Source: Pseudomonadota bacterium (GTDB taxonomy: Bacteria; Oederibacteriota; Muellerivitia; Muellerivitales; Muellerivitaceae). Taken from it: 38,186 bases of DNA. The translations under genes and the position numbers were made by a program. Each line of letters starts with the position of its first letter. Position 1 is the stretch's first letter. Location: the NCBI GenBank assembly GCA_021324075.1, contig JAJPJW010000174.1:1-38186 (forward strand). Direction: 5' to 3'. Below the pieces are notes generated by a model. The model made no database searches and had not been told where the DNA came from. It saw only the letters and a list, made by a program, of their open reading frames with translations. This document shows, piece by piece, positions 1 through 8,427 of the stretch.

Positions 1-1244
1 AGCGCCGCGTCCGCTGCGCCCCGCGCCGCGCGCGGCGCCCGCAGGGGCTCGGCCGCGGACCAGCCGCGCCCGCGCAGCATGTCGCCCAGGGCGGCCAGGA
101 GGGCGGCGATCCAATTGGAGGGCAGCAGGTAATTGTGGACATACCAGCGCATGTTCGGGTCGGCGGGCATGAGCAGGGCCACGCAAAAGGCGAGGAAGAG
201 GCAGGCGAGGGAGACCAAGGCCGCCATCAGGGTCCGCCTCGCCCCGGAATTGCGCCAGGCAAAGATCCCCAGGACGGCGAAGACCAAGGCCCCCGCCGGC
301 ATGTCCTGGGCCAGGTGAACGGGGATCTGGGAAGACTGAAGGTCGAAGATCAGGCGGGCCAGTTCCCGGAAACGGCCCCAGGTGGAGGTCCCTTTCAGGA
401 TGCCGGTGAAGACCCCCCAAAGGCTGGGCTCCCGGAAGTCCACGTATTCCCTCAAAAGGGATTTCACGAAAAGGCCGCAGTTCTCCGGCGCCCCCAGGTT
501 CAAGACGGGGTGCAGATGGGCCCGCAAGGGAAGGTAAAGCAGGGGGGAAATTCCCAAAAGACCGAAAGCGGCACCGCAAATCCAAAACTTCGGGGGCGGA
601 TAGGGAAGGCGGGAATCCTTCCGGACCAGGAGAAAAAGCAGGAAGGCCGGGAGGAAGATGAACTGGGTGGGCCAGTCATTGGCAAAGCCGATTCCCGCCA
701 GGAAGAAGGCCAGGGGAATCCAGGGCCCGGTTTCCCCCCTTTCCGATTCCCCGCGGATCAGGAAATGAAATAAAAGGAGCAAGAGGGCCATCTCCACCAT
801 ATAGATGCCGCCCTTGGCCCCCAGGGCCTCCTGCCAATAGGTTTTCGAGAAGGCCAACAAGAGGGCTCCGGCCAGGGCACAGGCCATGGGAAGCCGGGGT
901 TCCCCCCCCGACCCCATCCGAAGAAGGCGGGAGGCGTTCAAGGCCAGCAGGCAGACCCCCAGGGAGGCCACCAGGGCGGTAAGGAGGTTGATCCGGAAAG
1001 CCGCTCCCCCGATGGGAACCAGGGATGCCAGGTGGTCCAGCAGCGCGGCCAGGGGGTAATTGGGGGGGTGCTGGAGCCCCAGGGTGAAACCCGCGGTGAT
1101 GGTTTCGGGAGAATCGTCATCCATGAAGGCGGGGCAAAGGCCGCGCAGATAGAGGAAAAAGACCCCGAGGAAGAGGGCACTGTAAAAAAGGGAGGGGATG
1201 GGCCGGCCGGCCTTTTTCGAAATTGGTTTGGCGGAGCGTCCCAT
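1..1244 (-). CDS. DUF2723-family (GT117-like) polytopic membrane protein, 3' end cut by window edge
   Basis: Manual minus-strand translation from ATG at 1244 is open to position 1: MGRSAKPISKKAGRPIPSLFYSALFLGVFFLYLRGLCPAFMDDDSPETITAGFTLGLQHPPNYPLAALLDHLASLVPIGGAAFRINLLTAL. The D-S-x-E-x-I-T-A-x-x-x-L-G-x-x-H-P-P-x-Y-P-L pattern is characteristic of DUF2723. Not in the ORF track because it is incomplete. Confidence 0.8.
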   Translation of the reverse strand, partial: MGRSAKPISKKAGRPIPSLFYSALFLGVFFLYLRGLCPAFMDDDSPETITAGFTLGLQHPPNYPLAALLDHLASLVPIGGAAFRINLLTALVASLGVCLLALNASRLLRMGSGGEPRLPMACALAGALLLAFSKTYWQEALGAKGGIYMVEMALLLLLFHFLIRGESERGETGPWIPLAFFLAGIGFANDWPTQFIFLPAFLLFLLVRKDSRLPYPPPKFWICGAAFGLLGISPLLYLPLRAHLHPVLNLGAPENCGLFVKSLLREYVDFREPSLWGVFTGILKGTSTWGRFRELARLIFDLQSSQIPVHLAQDMPAGALVFAVLGIFAWRNSGARRTLMAALVSLACLFLAFCVALLMPADPNMRWYVHNYLLPSNWIAALLAALGDMLRGRGWSAAEPLRAPRAARGAADAA

Positions 1245-1364
1245 TCAGGCCTCGTCGTCCGGATTTTTCTTTTATTATAGGGGAAAGGGCGGGTGGGCCC
1301 TCAAAAGAGCCCTCCCAAGCCGGATTTTATCCGCCCCAGGGCCATCCCCGAGAAAGGCCGCCGA

Positions 1365-3551
1365 ATGGCTGGAAACAAGAACTCCATCGCCTGGCTTTTC
1401 TACCCGGCGGTTTCCCTGGCCGTCTTCTTTCCCTGCCTGGCCTTGGGGAAGGCCTATTTCCACGACGACCTTTTGATGCAGTATTTCCCCTTCCGGGATT
1501 TTTTAAGGTCCCAAATCGCCGGGGGTCATTTCCCGCTTTGGAACCCCTACCTCCTGGGCGGCATTCCCTTCTGGGCCGACCCGAACGCGATGGCAGCCTA
1601 CCCCCTCCAGTACGTTACGCTTCTTTTCCCGACCGCCTACGGCCTGGGGGTTTTTTATTTCCTGCACCTGTCGATCGCCTTCCTGGGGATGCGCTTTTTC
1701 CTCCGGGCCTTTTCCTTTTCCGAGGAGTCCTGCCGCGTGGGGGCGGTCACTTTCGGCCTTTCCGGTTTTTTCGGCTGGGAAATCGTCCATCCGCCCCTCC
1801 TGGCGGCCTTCAGTTGGCTGCCCTGGTTTTTCGGGTTTTTGGAAAGGCTCCTCCAGGATCCAAAACCCAAAACGGCGTTTTTTGCCGGGCTTTCCTACGC
1901 CCTTTTATTCCTCAGCGGCAACTACCAGATGAGCGTGACGGTTTTTTACGGAGGAGTCCTTTACCTGGCGGCGCGGTGGGCCACCGAAAAAAAATTACGG
2001 AAGGTCCGGGTTTCCCGGGCCGCAACCGGGGCATTGATGGGGGGGATCTTCCCGTTGTTCTTGTGGCTGGTCCCTTCGCTGGAATTCATCCTTCATTCCA
2101 GCCGGTTCGGTTCGGCAAAAGATTATTTAAGCTTCAACGCGGATTTTTCCTTGGAGCCGGGACAACTCCTTCAATTCCTGTTTCCCGCCAATCCCATGGG
2201 CCCCTCTTTCGCCCCCTATCCCGCTTACCTGGACAATATGGGCTACCTGGGGATATGGGCCCCTTTCCTGATTTTGACGGGACTCAAGGGCAGTTCCGCC
2301 GGGAGGCGGGCCCTGGGCGCGGTGGGGGTTTTCGGACTGCTCCTGGCCTTCGGGAAATACCTGCCTTTCCACCATTGGGCCTGCGATGGGCTGCCCGGTA
2401 TCGGCTTCCTCCGGTCGCCCTTCCGCTTCCTTTGCCTCTATGCCTTCGCCGGCGCCTTTTTCACCGCAAGGGGATATGAAAGCTTCCGCGCCACGCTCAA
2501 GGCCCGCGGAAAGGGATCGTGGCGCGGATGGATTTTCCTTTATGCGGGTTTATTGGCGGCACTGGTGATCTTGAAATTTCCCGATCATGCCTTCCAGCTG
2601 CCTTTCCTGGGGATGGGGCTCCTGGCCTGCCTTTGGATTGACGCCCGTAAGGGCCCGCACCCATGGTCCCTGGGGCTTCTGGAGGCCGCCTTCCTTTTTC
2701 CGATGCTGGCCGCCTTCTGGCACGTGGCTTCCCCCGGCCCTTCCTCCAATTTTGATTACGCCGCCCAAATGCCTTTCCTGGCCGACCTCCCCAAAGCCTC
2801 GGCGCAAGGACGGGTGCTGGTACCGGAGGATATCCCTTACGGGGTCCAGTGCGGCCCCCATACCTATTGGGCGAAATCGCCGGTGGATGCGGCCTGCCTT
2901 TTCGGCGTCCGTACCGTGGACGGTTACAACCCGCTGATCCCCGGGAATTTTTCCCGGTCCTGGACCTTGCCCGCAGGGACCTTCGGGAAGCTTTGGGCCC
3001 TGCAAGGATGGCTGACGGGGCCAAGGCAAGCCCCTCCGGAAGGGGAACTGCAAAATTCCTGGGGGGCAGTCCGGTTTTACCGCTCCCCGGACCCCAGGCC
3101 CTTTTGCTGGGTAGCTGAAAAAACGGATGTCCTGCCGGATGAGGAAGCGGTTTGGACCACAATGCAATCGGCGGATTTTGACCCCTACCAAAGGACCCTT
3201 TTAACGGGTTCCGTTGACGGTTCGCTTTTACCGTCCTCGGGCGTTTTTCAAAGCGCAGGCGATTGGATTCCAAAAGGGCCGAATGAGGAGGGCTTCCAAC
3301 TCCAACTTCCAAGGCAGGCCCTGGTTGTTTTTTCCGAAACGGTTTTTCCCGGTTGGAAGGCCTGGATTGACGGCCAACCGGCAAGGATTTACACGGCGGA
3401 CGGCCTGTTGCGCGCCTTGGAGGTTCCGGCCGGGGCGCATGACGTAAAATTTTGTTACCGCCCCTGGTGGCTTTGGCCTTCGCTGGCCTTGGGTTTTTTA
3501 TGGCTTATTTCACTTGGGGCCTGGAGGCTTTTTCGTCCAGGACGGTGGTAA
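1365..3551 (+). CDS. YfhO-family bacterial membrane protein
   Basis: Polytopic; N-terminal FHDDLLMQYFPFRDFLRSQIAGGHFPLWNPYLLGGIPFWADPN and C-terminal ETVFPGWKAWIDGQPARIYTADGLLRALEVPAGAHDVKFCYRPW are typical of YfhO proteins. ATG at 1365 preferred over 1293. Confidence 0.8.
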   Translation: MAGNKNSIAWLFYPAVSLAVFFPCLALGKAYFHDDLLMQYFPFRDFLRSQIAGGHFPLWNPYLLGGIPFWADPNAMAAYPLQYVTLLFPTAYGLGVFYFLHLSIAFLGMRFFLRAFSFSEESCRVGAVTFGLSGFFGWEIVHPPLLAAFSWLPWFFGFLERLLQDPKPKTAFFAGLSYALLFLSGNYQMSVTVFYGGVLYLAARWATEKKLRKVRVSRAATGALMGGIFPLFLWLVPSLEFILHSSRFGSAKDYLSFNADFSLEPGQLLQFLFPANPMGPSFAPYPAYLDNMGYLGIWAPFLILTGLKGSSAGRRALGAVGVFGLLLAFGKYLPFHHWACDGLPGIGFLRSPFRFLCLYAFAGAFFTARGYESFRATLKARGKGSWRGWIFLYAGLLAALVILKFPDHAFQLPFLGMGLLACLWIDARKGPHPWSLGLLEAAFLFPMLAAFWHVASPGPSSNFDYAAQMPFLADLPKASAQGRVLVPEDIPYGVQCGPHTYWAKSPVDAACLFGVRTVDGYNPLIPGNFSRSWTLPAGTFGKLWALQGWLTGPRQAPPEGELQNSWGAVRFYRSPDPRPFCWVAEKTDVLPDEEAVWTTMQSADFDPYQRTLLTGSVDGSLLPSSGVFQSAGDWIPKGPNEEGFQLQLPRQALVVFSETVFPGWKAWIDGQPARIYTADGLLRALEVPAGAHDVKFCYRPWWLWPSLALGFLWLISLGAWRLFRPGRW

Positions 3552-3570
3552 CTCGGTTTAAATATTCCCC

Positions 3571-3705
3571 CCCTTTGAAAAAGGGGCTGTTTGGTTTTGC
3601 GGGTACATAGGGGAGGTTCCCTATGAGCGACGTTGGGAAGGGGGGTATTCGCTTTTGCGGCGAGGCTAACTCCCCCTCAATCCCCCTCTTTCAGAGGGGG
3701 AGGGG
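3571..3705. repeat. Intergenic cluster of three G/C-tract hairpins
   Basis: CCCCTTtgaaAAGGGG; CATAGGG(3606-3612)/CCCTATG(3619-3625); CCCCCTCT(3682-3689)-ttc-AGAGGGGG(3693-3700). Confidence 0.7.
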
Positions 3706-3836
3706 AATAACCCGTCAAATGGAGACTGCCTCCGGGACAAAAGGGGGTTTTGAAATAGCTTCCCCCAAGTTTTTTCGGGTAAAATAAGCCATTCCCAACT
3801 CCCCTCAACGACCTTAACTTCTTTTCAAGAGAACCC

Positions 3837-5444
3837 ATGCCCGACCTCATCGAAACCCCCAGCCAGACCTTCCTTTCCGCCGAGCCCAAAGTGACGCTGG
3901 TCAACAGCTTCGCCAAGCCCTTCGACAACGCGGTGGCCACGGCGCGCACCTGCTATTCCAGCAAGGGCATCGTCACGGCCGAACAGGTGGCGGGGGAAGG
4001 CCTGGACGAGACCAAGCAGGAAGAGCGCCGCCAAAGGCGCGACGAGCTGGCCCAGTCCATCTACAAGGCGGGGCACCATACCACCCTGCAGCACGCGCAT
4101 TTCCAGTTCGCCCTGGAGAATGTTTCGCGCCAGTTCATCTGGAGCTTCCTGCACAGCCACCCCTTCTATAATTCCGAACAGGTGTCCCAACGCTACGTGA
4201 CGGTCAACCCCACCCAGATGGCCATACCACCCCTGCCGGGCCCGGCGGCGGAGGTTTACCGCAAGGCCCTGGCCCTGCAGACCCAGGCCTATGAGGAACT
4301 CACCGAATCCCTGAAGCCCCTGGTGGAGAGGGAATACCTGCAGCGCTTCAAGAATTCCGACCCCAAGGGCAAGAAGGTGCTGGTGGCGGTGCAGAAGAAA
4401 TCCCAGGAAGTGGCCCGCTACGTTTTGCCTGTGGCCGCCTTCGCCTACCTCTACCACACGGTTTCGGGACTGACCCTGTTGCGCTACTGGCGGCTCTGCC
4501 AGACCTTCGACGCGCCCCTGGAACAGCGGCTGGTGGTGGGCAAGATGGTGGAGGCCGTCCTCCAGGAAGCCCCGGCTTACAAGGCCATCCTGGAACAGCC
4601 CATGGATTTTGCGACGACCCCCGAAGCGCAAATGTACGAAGGCTTCCATGCCAACGACTCAACCCACAAGGCCTTCCGGGAGGAGTTCGACGCTTCCTTG
4701 GGCGGGCGCACTTCCCGGCTGGTGGATTACTCCAAGGAAGGGGAGAAGATGCTGGCCGCCTCGGTGCGCGAGGTCTTCGGCCTGCCTTCCTCCGCCCTCT
4801 CGGATGACGCGGCCATCGAGCTGGCCCTGAACCCGTCCAAGAACAAATACCTGGGCGAGACCCTGAACGTGAGCACCCACAGCAAGGTTTCCCGGGCCCT
4901 CTTCCACCCCCACTACACTTTCCGCAAGAAGATCACCCATACGGGCGATTCGCAGGACCAGCGCCACCGCATGACGCCCGCCTCCCGGCCCATCCTGCAC
5001 GCCCTGACCCTGGACGAACCCGATTACCTGGTGCCCGTGCTCCTGAAGCAGGACAAGGCCCTGGAGCGGCGTTTCGCCGAGGTCATGGACCAAAGCTGGG
5101 AAGCCATCGGCCAACTGCGCAAGATGGGCGTCCCGGACGAATTCGCGGCCTACCTGCTGCCCAACGCGGTCTCGGTGCGCTTCACCGAGTCCGCGGACCT
5201 GCTGAACCTGCACCACAAGCACGCCATGCGGCTTTGCTACAACGCCCAGGAAGAGATCTGGCAGGCCTCGGTGGACGAGGCCCAACAGGTGAGGGAAGTG
5301 CACCCCCGCATCGGCAAATGGCTGCTGCCGCCTTGTACCCTCCGCGCTTACGCGGGTACGCTGCCCAAATGCCCCGAGGGCGAGCGCTTCTGCGGCGTCG
5401 TGGTCTGGAAGAAGGACCTGAACGAGTACCAAAGGGTGATTTAG
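3837..5444 (+). CDS. Double-length FAD-dependent thymidylate synthase (ThyX)-like protein
   Basis: Two ThyX-like halves: GHHTTLQHAHFQFALENVSRQFIW...EQVSQRYV in the first, DQRHRMTPASRP in the second; 535 aa versus about 220-250 aa for classical ThyX. Confidence 0.75.
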   Translation: MPDLIETPSQTFLSAEPKVTLVNSFAKPFDNAVATARTCYSSKGIVTAEQVAGEGLDETKQEERRQRRDELAQSIYKAGHHTTLQHAHFQFALENVSRQFIWSFLHSHPFYNSEQVSQRYVTVNPTQMAIPPLPGPAAEVYRKALALQTQAYEELTESLKPLVEREYLQRFKNSDPKGKKVLVAVQKKSQEVARYVLPVAAFAYLYHTVSGLTLLRYWRLCQTFDAPLEQRLVVGKMVEAVLQEAPAYKAILEQPMDFATTPEAQMYEGFHANDSTHKAFREEFDASLGGRTSRLVDYSKEGEKMLAASVREVFGLPSSALSDDAAIELALNPSKNKYLGETLNVSTHSKVSRALFHPHYTFRKKITHTGDSQDQRHRMTPASRPILHALTLDEPDYLVPVLLKQDKALERRFAEVMDQSWEAIGQLRKMGVPDEFAAYLLPNAVSVRFTESADLLNLHHKHAMRLCYNAQEEIWQASVDEAQQVREVHPRIGKWLLPPCTLRAYAGTLPKCPEGERFCGVVVWKKDLNEYQRVI

Positions 5445-5447
5445 AAA

Positions 5448-5478
5448 CAGTTCACAGCCGACAGTTCACAGTCGGCAG
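5448..5478 (+). repeat. Heptanucleotide (YYBRCRG) array directly after stop codon
   Basis: tag aaa CAG TTCACAG CCGACAG TTCACAG TCGGCAG. Confidence 0.85.
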
Positions 5479-5487
5479 GTAGGCTAA

Positions 5488-5991
5488 ATGCGAAAAAAAG
5501 TCCTCTTCTTATTGATCATCAGCTTGGCGTTGTTAGAAGCGGCTCCGGCTTTTGCTAAAAAGAAGAAGGCCCCCACCCCCACGCCGGTCCCGGCGGCCTC
5601 CCCGAACCTGGCCGCGATGCAGAAGGCCCTGCGGTTCTACGTCTATGAGAAAAGCAGCGACGTGGTGAATGACGTCACGGGGCTTTTCGATTCCAAGTCC
5701 CAGAAGATCACCTTGAAATGCGAACTCAAGAACCAGACCCCGAAGGAAATCCACGGTGCCCGGGGCACCCTCCGTTTCACCACCCTCTTCGGGGAATTCA
5801 TCGCGGACATTTACATCGAATCCACCACCGTACTGCCGCCCGGGCAGGTGGTGGGGATCAACTGGGACGTGCCCACGGACCGCTTAAGCGCCGACGCCTT
5901 CGATAAGCTCAAGAAGGCCAAATTGGAGCAGATCAAGCAGACCTGGTATCCCAGCATGGTGGTTTTCACTGATGGCACGGTATTGAAATAG
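5488..5991 (+). CDS. Secreted hypothetical protein (signal peptide, KKKKAPTPTPVP linker, beta-rich domain)
   Basis: ORF with signal peptide MRKKVLFLLIISLALLEAAPAFA; ITLKCELKNQTPKEIHGARGTLRF resembles FxLYD-like folds. Confidence 0.7.
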   Translation: MRKKVLFLLIISLALLEAAPAFAKKKKAPTPTPVPAASPNLAAMQKALRFYVYEKSSDVVNDVTGLFDSKSQKITLKCELKNQTPKEIHGARGTLRFTTLFGEFIADIYIESTTVLPPGQVVGINWDVPTDRLSADAFDKLKKAKLEQIKQTWYPSMVVFTDGTVLK

Positions 5992-6011
5992 AGGCCAAAA
6001 AAGACCGCTTA

Positions 6012-6098
6012 GCCACAGATGCACACAGATTCACACGGATGAAGATTTAAATCCTAAAGATTTTTTCCCATCCGTGTTTATCTGTGTGCATCTGTGGC
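6012..6098. repeat. Long inverted-repeat (MITE/REP-like) element, copy 1
   Basis: 30-nt arms GCCACAGATGCACACAGATTCACACGGATG / CATCCGTGTTTATCTGTGTGCATCTGTGGC (2 mismatches), 27-nt loop. Confidence 0.92.
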
Positions 6099-6189
6099 AA
6101 TATTTTTTTGCAGTTAGATTTTGATCTGTGGTCAAAGTCTTCCGCATGAAACCCGCCCGTCTTCCCTCTTCGGCATCGGTGACGCCGGT

Positions 6190-8292
6190 TTACTTTCCTC
6201 CGCCCGGCGACCGCAAGGCTTCCAAGCTTTTCGCCGCGGAAGTAAAGTTGACCGGGCTTTGGGCGGCTTTCCGGAAAGCTTTTTCCGCCTCGTCCTTCCG
6301 GCCCAAATCCATCAGTACCAGCCCTTCGGCGTTGTAAAGATGCGCCAGGGGATAGCCGGTTTTCAGGCCCTCTTGCAGGGCCCCGAGCATTTCCGCCTGG
6401 GAATGATTGACGGCCTGCCTCGTATAGACCTTGTCCCAATAGCAGGTCCTGAGGAAAGGGTCCCCGGCCATGGCGCCATAACTTCCTTTGAGCAGGTTGA
6501 AAACCGAGGGGGCGGTGAACCAGGGCGGGTATTGGAGGACCTCCGAGGTGACCGGTTGAAGCGCCCGGTCCGCCCGGAGCCAGCCCAAAAGGATTTCACG
6601 GTTGGAATCCTCCACGGGGACCACGCCCAGCATTAATCCGCCCTCATGGCCGGCGTAGGGCGGCCCCAGCCAGTACCAACGGCCACGGGGGAACCGGGCG
6701 GCCAGGAAGGGCTTGTAGTCGGCTTCCAGGAAGACCGCCACCCATTTGATTTCCCCATCTGGAATCCTGGGGTTTAATTCCGCGTTCAAGGGAAAGGTCG
6801 CCAGGGCCAGGGTTTCGTCCGAGCTTTGGGCCCAGAGGTTCAAGAGCACGGCCCCGGGCCCCAGGGGTGCATCGTCCCGCTCCAGGATTTGGTAAGCCCG
6901 GTAAAAGGGCTCGGATTTTTCAACCTGCCAATGGGGATTGGGAACCCCCAGAACCTGGTGGAAAGGCCCCAAGAGGTGGTAAATGTTCCAAACCGAGGAG
7001 AGGGCCAGGAGCAGGACCAAGGCCGTGGTTTTGCGGCCCGGGGAGAGTTTTTCCACCAGGGCCCCAAGGCCGATGGCGCAAACCACGAGGGCCAAGGGAA
7101 AAAAATTGATGATGCGGTTGGCTTCAAATCCCTTGGACAACAGGGCAGGCAGGAAGGCCAAGAACAGGGAGGCCCCCAGCCATTGGCTCCAGGGCACCCG
7201 GCGAAGGCGGACAAGTTCCACCAAGCCGGTGATGAAAAGGGCGCCTTCCAGGGGGTTGAGCAGGTTTCCCCAGGCGAAGTAATCGCAGAGGGGCGGCTGG
7301 GGACGGGCGAAAACCACGGCCAGATAGGCCCCGGCGCCGGAAAGCCATTCGCCCGCGTGAAAACCCCGCCCCAGGGACCAAAGGCCCTGGATGTAGCCGC
7401 CATAGTGTTCCGATAACCCGACCCCCGCAAAAAGGAACAGGAAGGGCAAAAGGGCCGCGAGGAAGCGGCCGAAAAGGCCGCGGAAGAGATCGGGAACCCC
7501 TTGGACGCTGTTCCGGAAAAGGGCCCAGGCCACCGGGGCCATGAAGGCCGGCCAGGCGTGGGAAATGAAAAGCCCGGACCCGGTCAAAAAGCCGAGGCCA
7601 TAGGCGCCCAGGTTTTTCCAACGGCCTTCCCGGTTTTGGACGACCCCGCCCAAGACACCCAGGGCCAGGATTTCCCACAAGTCATGCAAAGCGCCGAAGA
7701 CGGCATAGCGGCCCGCAAAGAGATGCCAAAAACTGAAGGCCAGGAGGGTGGAGAGAACGAGCGCATAAGCGCGGGGAAAGAACATCCGCCCGGCGGCGTA
7801 AGAAACCCCGAGGGCCAGGATGGATAGGAGGGCCGGCAAAAGCCACAGGGTGGAAAGGGAAGGGCCCAGGAGCTTGAAAAAGGCGGCCTGGAGCCAGATG
7901 AAGGCGCAGGGCGCCTGGGAGAAATAAAAAAAGAACCGCCATTCCCAGTGCCGGAGGAGGTCCATGGAAAAGGACGCGCCCAAGCCCTCGTCCAAGGAAG
8001 GCCAGGCGCACAAATCCGTCAAATGAAAAAGGCGGATGCAGGATCCGGCCGCGGCCACCAGCAGGAAAAACAGGATGAAAGAACGGCCCCTGCTTTCCGG
8101 GACGCTTTCCCGCAGGAGAATGGGATCTTTTAAGGGGACCTGTCCTAAAACCCAAAGGGTGGGCAGGACCAGGCCGCCCAGGGCGAGAAGGGCCTGCCAA
8201 AGGGGATCCAAGGAAAGATAAGACAGGAGAGTAAGGCCCAAAAGCATCGTCGCGGCATAGGGCCATGGATAATAGGGGGGGGATGTTTTCAA
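6190..8292 (-). CDS. GT-C/GT39-like polytopic membrane protein with C-terminal TPR unit
   Basis: Multiple TM helices; C-terminus AHLYNAEGLVLMDLGRKDEAEKAFRKAA is a TPR. First codon in track is TTG (8292); ATG at 8247 is an alternative. Confidence 0.65.
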   Translation of the reverse strand: MKTSPPYYPWPYAATMLLGLTLLSYLSLDPLWQALLALGGLVLPTLWVLGQVPLKDPILLRESVPESRGRSFILFFLLVAAAGSCIRLFHLTDLCAWPSLDEGLGASFSMDLLRHWEWRFFFYFSQAPCAFIWLQAAFFKLLGPSLSTLWLLPALLSILALGVSYAAGRMFFPRAYALVLSTLLAFSFWHLFAGRYAVFGALHDLWEILALGVLGGVVQNREGRWKNLGAYGLGFLTGSGLFISHAWPAFMAPVAWALFRNSVQGVPDLFRGLFGRFLAALLPFLFLFAGVGLSEHYGGYIQGLWSLGRGFHAGEWLSGAGAYLAVVFARPQPPLCDYFAWGNLLNPLEGALFITGLVELVRLRRVPWSQWLGASLFLAFLPALLSKGFEANRIINFFPLALVVCAIGLGALVEKLSPGRKTTALVLLLALSSVWNIYHLLGPFHQVLGVPNPHWQVEKSEPFYRAYQILERDDAPLGPGAVLLNLWAQSSDETLALATFPLNAELNPRIPDGEIKWVAVFLEADYKPFLAARFPRGRWYWLGPPYAGHEGGLMLGVVPVEDSNREILLGWLRADRALQPVTSEVLQYPPWFTAPSVFNLLKGSYGAMAGDPFLRTCYWDKVYTRQAVNHSQAEMLGALQEGLKTGYPLAHLYNAEGLVLMDLGRKDEAEKAFRKAAQSPVNFTSAAKSLEALRSPGGGK

Positions 8293-8427
8293 AAGGCCTT
8301 GCCTTTCGCACGGGCACCGGCGTGATCCGATGGGCGTAACGCCCCATGCGAAATTTATTTTAACGCCGGTCCCCCGCTCCCAAGCTTTTTAATTCCACCC
8401 GGTTTTTTTGGGTTATAGTCTTCCCCT

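Noticed and set aside
3674-3706. CCCCCTCT-ttc-AGAGGGGG as a strong intrinsic terminator of the YfhO gene
   Set aside because: No U-tract follows in either orientation (GGGGAATAACCC); better described as a palindromic repeat.
5448-5478. Heptamer arrays as CRISPR or integron attC remnants
   Set aside because: 7-nt period, no spacers, no attC core (RYYYAAC) or integrase.
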